Source: Ophiosphaerella korrae (lineage: Eukaryota; Ascomycota; Dothideomycetes; Pleosporales; Phaeosphaeriaceae). From it: DNA of 10,439 nt. Below the pieces are notes generated by a model. It searched no databases and was not told where the DNA came from. It was given only the letters and a program-made list of their open reading frames with translations. Location: contig JALNQF010000947.1 in NCBI GenBank assembly GCA_028456385.1, positions 1 to 10,439 of the forward strand, read 5' to 3'. A program made the position numbers and the translations under genes. Shown one piece after another: positions 7,029 to 10,439 of the stretch (positions are counted from its first letter, which is position 1; the number at the start of each line of letters is the position of its first letter).

Positions 7029-9415
7029 TCACACGTCGTACCTCGCTCTGCCCTGCCCAAGCACCTCGTTTCCAAACAACCGTCCAGCATCCACGCAATA
7101 CCGCGCCTCGCCATCCCCATCTCGCCCAACCTCGCTGCCCCAGCACACCAACACTGCGTCTAAAATGCCGCCCAGCACACCTTCCATGGCTCCGAGGGCG
7201 CCCCATCCTATGGCTGCGCTGATCAAGCCTACCACGTATGCGTACAGACTCCCTGTGTAGGGCACCGAGCCATTTCCGATCCGCAGCATTCGGGCTGTCG
7301 ACACCCATCCGCCAAAGCCCAGCGAGAGCGTGATGATCCAGCGGATGGCGTGTAGCAGCATCTTGGCGAGTCGGTACGATTGGATCGACGGTCGGCCGTT
7401 GTTCTTGAAGTCACGTGGTCCGAGCGTTGTTGTTGGTGACTCGGCTGATATAAAGCTTAGCTGCGACAGCCCACGGGCAGCTTGGCTAAGAGGAAGGCCG
7501 TGGATCGATGCAAAGGTCAGGGTAAGCGGGTTCGTTAGGGCGGCGATGGGTGTCGGCATGACGGAGTAGGCGCACATGCTGAGCATGCCTGCTATGCGCC
7601 GAGGAAGGACGATGAGGGGGAGTCGTACGAGAAGCGAGATTAGAGTTGACATGCAGATAGTGCCGGCCATGGTATACATGGCATGGCTGATAGATGCTTG
7701 CACTACAGTCCACGCCGGCGGCGCTGGTATGCTGTTTCGATGGAAGTACCACTGCGATACGGTCGCCGCGGTCGTGGCTCGCTGGACACCGGCAATAACG
7801 CTCAAGGTCCAGAAGTAGTCCAGGAAGAAAGCCACACCCAGCCACCACGTGCTCCCATCAATAATCCATCGTGACTTGTTACCGACAAAATGGCCGCCGA
7901 GGAACAAATGCGTGAACATAAGTATCCAAATCCACGACCAGAGTATCACTGCTGCGAGTGTTGCGATACCGACCATAAGTAAAGGAAATTGGGCTCTGAG
8001 AATCTCGCCTGAAAATTCAAGCATACCAGCAGCCTTTTCTAGGGAATGTCGGCCCTTCCACGCCGTGTAGATCCAGAAGCACGTTAAACCGAGCGGGCCC
8101 AATGAAAGCCAACGCATCGCCTTGTCTTGTACGCTGTCGCCGTGCCATGAGCCCTTGAAACTTGATATAAATGGGTACAAGAAGAAGGAAAATGAGATGA
8201 TTGGCACGGCAATCAGAATAAGTGCGACTAGCCGGCGAGCAAACGAGCGGAGCAGCGACAGCCATAATAGCCCAACGATTATCGAGACTAGCGAGTAGAC
8301 CCCGATAAGATGGAAGGATGAACGCAAAACAGTATAAATGGTATCCCCGATGGGATTTTTCCTGCTGGGCGGCGATTCTTGAAGAAGTGAGATAAAGAAT
8401 ACGCCGATGACTGCACACTGGATAATGATAAATAGCTCGGCCCAGAAGAAGTTATGTCGAGGAGGCGAGGGGGGATTTTCTGGTACGACGTCGGGTACGG
8501 TTTGGCGATCCGGACTTATGGGCCGTGGGTGCTCCAGGTAGGTGTCCTCGTCCGTCTCCTGTGGTATGGGAAGGGTGGTTCGAAGCGGACTGCGGCCACG
8601 TTTGTGTCTTGGCGGATTGCGGAGTTGTTGGTATGATGGTGGAGGCTCTTCTCTATGCCCAAGTAGCTCATCTCTCTCCACCTCTTCTATGCTGTCCCGG
8701 CCGGTGGATTCAAGCTCCACGTCGACCAGTCTTCCTTTGCCTCCACCGCTCTGATCGGTGGATTCTGATAATGGGACGCTCGACTCCCTCTCTTCCTCAT
8801 CCAACTTTGTAGCTGTAGTCGATCTTCCTCGTGCTGGCATATCACCCCTCCACGAGCTCTTGATGCCCCGACCCAGACCGTAGCCCGACAGGTCGCCTTT
8901 GTCAGCTTCTATTGTCTGGTCTGATCGTTGGATGCCGTCGTCGTCTACTTCGGATGACTCAGACAGGTTGCTCGCGCCAAACTGCCGCCGCGAGCGCTGG
9001 AGGGCGTAGTGGTCAGCCATCTCCCTGTCATGCTCGACATGGTCATCCTCCTCTCGGAAGTCGTCGGTGGCAGAGTAGAACAAGGGGGCGGGTGCGTTTG
9101 ATGTTCGCGAGGCAAAGGCAAAGCGCGACATGGCCTGGGAGTTGTATGGGTTCGGCATGTTGCGGCGCTGGAGATAGGCTTGGGCGCGCGATGAAGGCCG
9201 TGGTCGCTCGGAAGGGCTGCGGTTGTAGGGAGATTCAGGCTGGCCAGCCAGAGACAGGCGCGACTGGGACTGAGAGAGGAACTTGGAGGCATCTAGGGGA
9301 GCACGCACGTCAGTCACGCGAGGACATGGAATAGCCGAGACAGCAGCAGACGATGTCGCCGTCACATGTATCTACCTGACAAGGCATGGTTGGGCGTCTT
9401 ACATTCGGAAAACAT
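7029..9415 (-). CDS. Choline transporter-like protein (CTL/SLC44 family; Pns1/Ctl1-type)
   Basis: Exons 9415-9403 (13 nt) and 9292-7029, joined in phase 1, give 758 aa starting MFSEYASKFLSQSQS. Residues 1 to about 283 are a hydrophilic, probably cytosolic domain. It has an acidic patch (about 81-92) and a PPSY motif (222-225). About ten hydrophobic segments follow, near 287-308, 331-352, 358-381, 400-416, 440-469, 487-507, 541-562, 564-590, 649-668 and 690-715. GVQRATTAATVSQWYFHRN (506-524), SIHGLPLSQAARG (600-612) and a final ARYCVDAGRLFG segment fit the CTL fold. Yeast Pns1 has no proven choline transport; S. pombe Ctl1 binds Atg9 and acts in autophagy, so the job here is uncertain. The start rests on the GCCCACC-ATG context and splice frame, since the long exon has no in-frame ATG before residue 50. 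It shares a divergent promoter with the Rab gene. Confidence 0.88.
8631..8642 (-). other. PPxY motif (PPSY) in the CTL N-terminal domain
   Basis: The minus strand codes Pro-Pro-Ser-Tyr at residues 222-225, inside EEPPPSYQQL and before the first membrane segment. PPxY motifs bind WW domains, such as those of Rsp5/Nedd4 ubiquitin ligases or their adaptors, which control transporter turnover. Use of this copy is inferred. Confidence 0.55.
9293..9402 (-). other. Intron of the CTL gene (110 nt) after a 13-nt coding exon
   Basis: On the minus strand the donor is GTAAGA (9402-9397), directly after ATGTTTTCCGAAT. A CTGAC branch-type site lies at 9313-9309, and the acceptor is CCCCTAG ending at 9293. 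Splicing makes the codon TAT across the junction and enters the long frame exactly. If retained, translation from the ATG stops after 17 codons. Confidence 0.82.
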
Positions 9416-10292
9416 GGTGGGCAGCAGGAGGAAAGCCGCCCGTCTGCCTATGCACCGTCACACAAGACACCGGGCGCAGTGATTGTGGTGTGGGTGGGTG
9501 CAGAGGTGAGGTCGGAGATGGGAGCGCGAGAGCCGGTCACGGGACGGAGAGATCGGCGGCAGAACAGCCAGGCAGCGGCGGGTGACGCAGCATGCGACGT
9601 GCAACTGGCGACTGTGCTGGAAGATAGCGCCGTGTATCGATAAAGGCTGGGTAGAGGCGGTGTGTCTGCGGCAAAAGAATAAACTTGCACACGAAGCCCA
9701 GCCGGGAACAAACGATAGTCAGTCTCAGTGAGGAGCGAGGAGCGCGCGTTGTCGCTCCACCGCCGTCATGATGGCTCCCAGCACCCCAGCCATTAGCCGC
9801 GCCGAGCTGCTGTGAGCAGCTATCTCCCTAATCGATAGGCTATCCACCCTCGAGGTCACATGCGCCTCATTCCTGGACGTCACGCCTCGACTTGGGCACG
9901 ATTTACCCAGGGCATAGGAATGCTGCTTGCATGTAGGTAGCCGCGCAATCTGCAAGCTCGACATTGCATGTTTCGGGCCCGCTTGCCAGGCCGCACACAG
10001 AACGCGGTGCTCTTTATGCTTCTGGTGCATGCCACCCAGCGCTCGACATCGTTGCTGTAGAGTGGCGTCACAGAGTCGTGTCAAGCCACTGCACCACCTT
10101 CCTTAGCACCCGTCCACCTCTCGCCAACCTACACGACACCAACCACCAGCCACCTCCCATACATCGCTATTTCCCAGAATCCCCACGCTCTCTAGCTCAA
10201 TTCACCCGTATCAGTCCTCCCTTCACACCACACGTGCTGGCTACCACTGCCTCGACCACCAGCCGTTCCTCGGCCGGTCCAGTCCACCCCAT
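9416..10292. promoter_or_regulatory. Divergent intergenic region between the CTL and Rab genes
   Basis: This stretch of about 0.9 kb must hold both promoters and both 5' leaders. No coding frame with a recognisable product and no tRNA is seen. Visible elements are a 7-bp inverted repeat with a 3-nt loop (9805-9821), three GATA cores at 9821-9844, a CACGTG E-box at 10231-10236, and a pyrimidine-rich, C/A-rich leader at about 10085-10290. Such a leader is typical upstream of fungal start codons. Confidence 0.55.
9805..9821. repeat. Small inverted repeat (7-bp arms, 3-nt loop)
   Basis: AGCTGCT, GTG, AGCAGCT form a perfect short stem. It is too short to call a terminator or a defined RNA. It is only a structure in the shared CTL/Rab intergenic region. 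Confidence 0.4.
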
Positions 10293-10363
10293 ATGTCTCA
10301 ACCCTGGGACTACATAGCCAAGATCGTCTCCTTAGGAGACTCTGGCTGTGGCAAATCAAGTGT

Positions 10364-10364
<1 letters not shown>
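10293..10364 (+). CDS. Rab-family small GTPase, 5' fragment (first 23-24 residues)
   Basis: The ATG at 10293 opens MSQPWDYIAKIVSLGDSG followed by CGKSS. GDSGCGKS (residues 15-22) is the GxxxxGKS P-loop that binds the GTP phosphates. The preceding DYxxKIVxxGDSG pattern is typical of Rab GTPases, which recruit effectors to membranes in vesicle traffic. Within Rabs the closest flavour is the Rab2/4/8-like group, but 23 residues cannot settle the subfamily. The reading stops because the sequence turns into poly-C at 10365, so the switch regions, other guanine-binding motifs and the C-terminal prenylation cysteines are missing. The last native-looking codons are AGT GTA. That GTA could code Val or be the start of an intron donor. 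The start context is not strong (C at -3), but the peptide is clear. Confidence 0.85.

Positions 10365-10439
<75 letters not shown>
10365..10439. other. 75-nt poly-C run, probable assembly or sequencing artefact
   Basis: Every base from 10365 to the window end is C, and the run interrupts a conserved Rab reading frame just after the P-loop. Translated it would be polyproline, which no Rab has there. Two-colour Illumina chemistry reports missing signal as G, so poly-G read tails appear as poly-C on the opposite strand at contig ends. It lacks the TTAGGG/CCCTAA pattern of a fungal telomere. Confidence 0.85.

Noticed and set aside
8912..9334. Plus-strand 140-codon frame opposite the CTL N-terminal domain
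   Set aside because: It is antisense to the CTL gene, with composition driven by the Ser/Arg/Asp-rich tail, and no known domain.
9767..9814. Short ATG-initiated 15-codon frame as a uORF for the Rab gene
   Set aside because: It is about 480 bp upstream of the Rab ATG with no evidence that it is within the transcript.
9560..9990. GCCAGG matches resembling PacC (GCCARG) pH-response sites upstream of a Pns1-type gene
   Set aside because: Six-base degenerate matches are expected by chance in GC-rich DNA of this length. No clustering near a promoter start was seen.
9964..10317. 117-codon plus-strand frame overlapping the Rab start
   Set aside because: It is in a different frame from the clear Rab peptide, lies in pyrimidine-rich leader sequence and has no domain.
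10365..10439. Poly-C end as a telomere
   Set aside because: No CCCTAA/TTAGGG hexamers are present. A pure homopolymer within a conserved gene is better explained as an artefact.

Overview
The window looks like nuclear DNA of a filamentous ascomycete (Pezizomycotina). The signs are two short GT-AG introns (67 and 110 nt) with CTAAC/CTGAC-type branch sites, CCACC-ATG start contexts, conserved eukaryotic housekeeping proteins, and a left end whose near-total loss of CpA/TpG dinucleotides is the hallmark of repeat-induced point mutation (RIP). A class such as Dothideomycetes is only a guess.

Layout. Positions 1-1021 are an AT-rich, stop-ridden, RIP-mutated block, probably a dead transposon. The composition switches abruptly at about 1021, exactly at a 12-bp palindrome. 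From about 1190 to 3620 there is no convincing gene. The stretch carries four degenerate minisatellite arrays with units of about 71/80, 108, 63 and 83-107 bp. The first and last share sequence in opposite orientation.

From 3866 rightwards the DNA is GC-richer and gene-bearing. A complete gene for gamma-tubulin complex component 2 (GCP2; Spc97/Alp4 orthologue, 899 aa, one intron near its 3' end) lies on the minus strand at 3866-6632. Upstream of it, also on the minus strand, is a complete choline-transporter-like (CTL/SLC44, Pns1/Ctl1-type) multi-pass membrane protein gene at 7029-9415. It is 758 aa after splicing of a 13-nt first coding exon. A heptanucleotide repeat directly follows its stop codon and runs towards the GCP2 promoter. 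A divergent intergenic region of about 0.9 kb separates this gene from the start of a plus-strand Rab-type small GTPase gene at 10293.

The Rab gene is cut off just after its P-loop by 75 consecutive C residues reaching the window end. This is most likely a sequencing or assembly artefact at a contig end. The three genes are general cell-biology genes: microtubule nucleation, a membrane transporter or trafficking-linked protein, and vesicle traffic. They do not form an obvious pathway or cluster. I found no new multi-gene system. The points most worth a second look are the minisatellite cluster beside the RIP block, the two intron structures, and the poly-C end.
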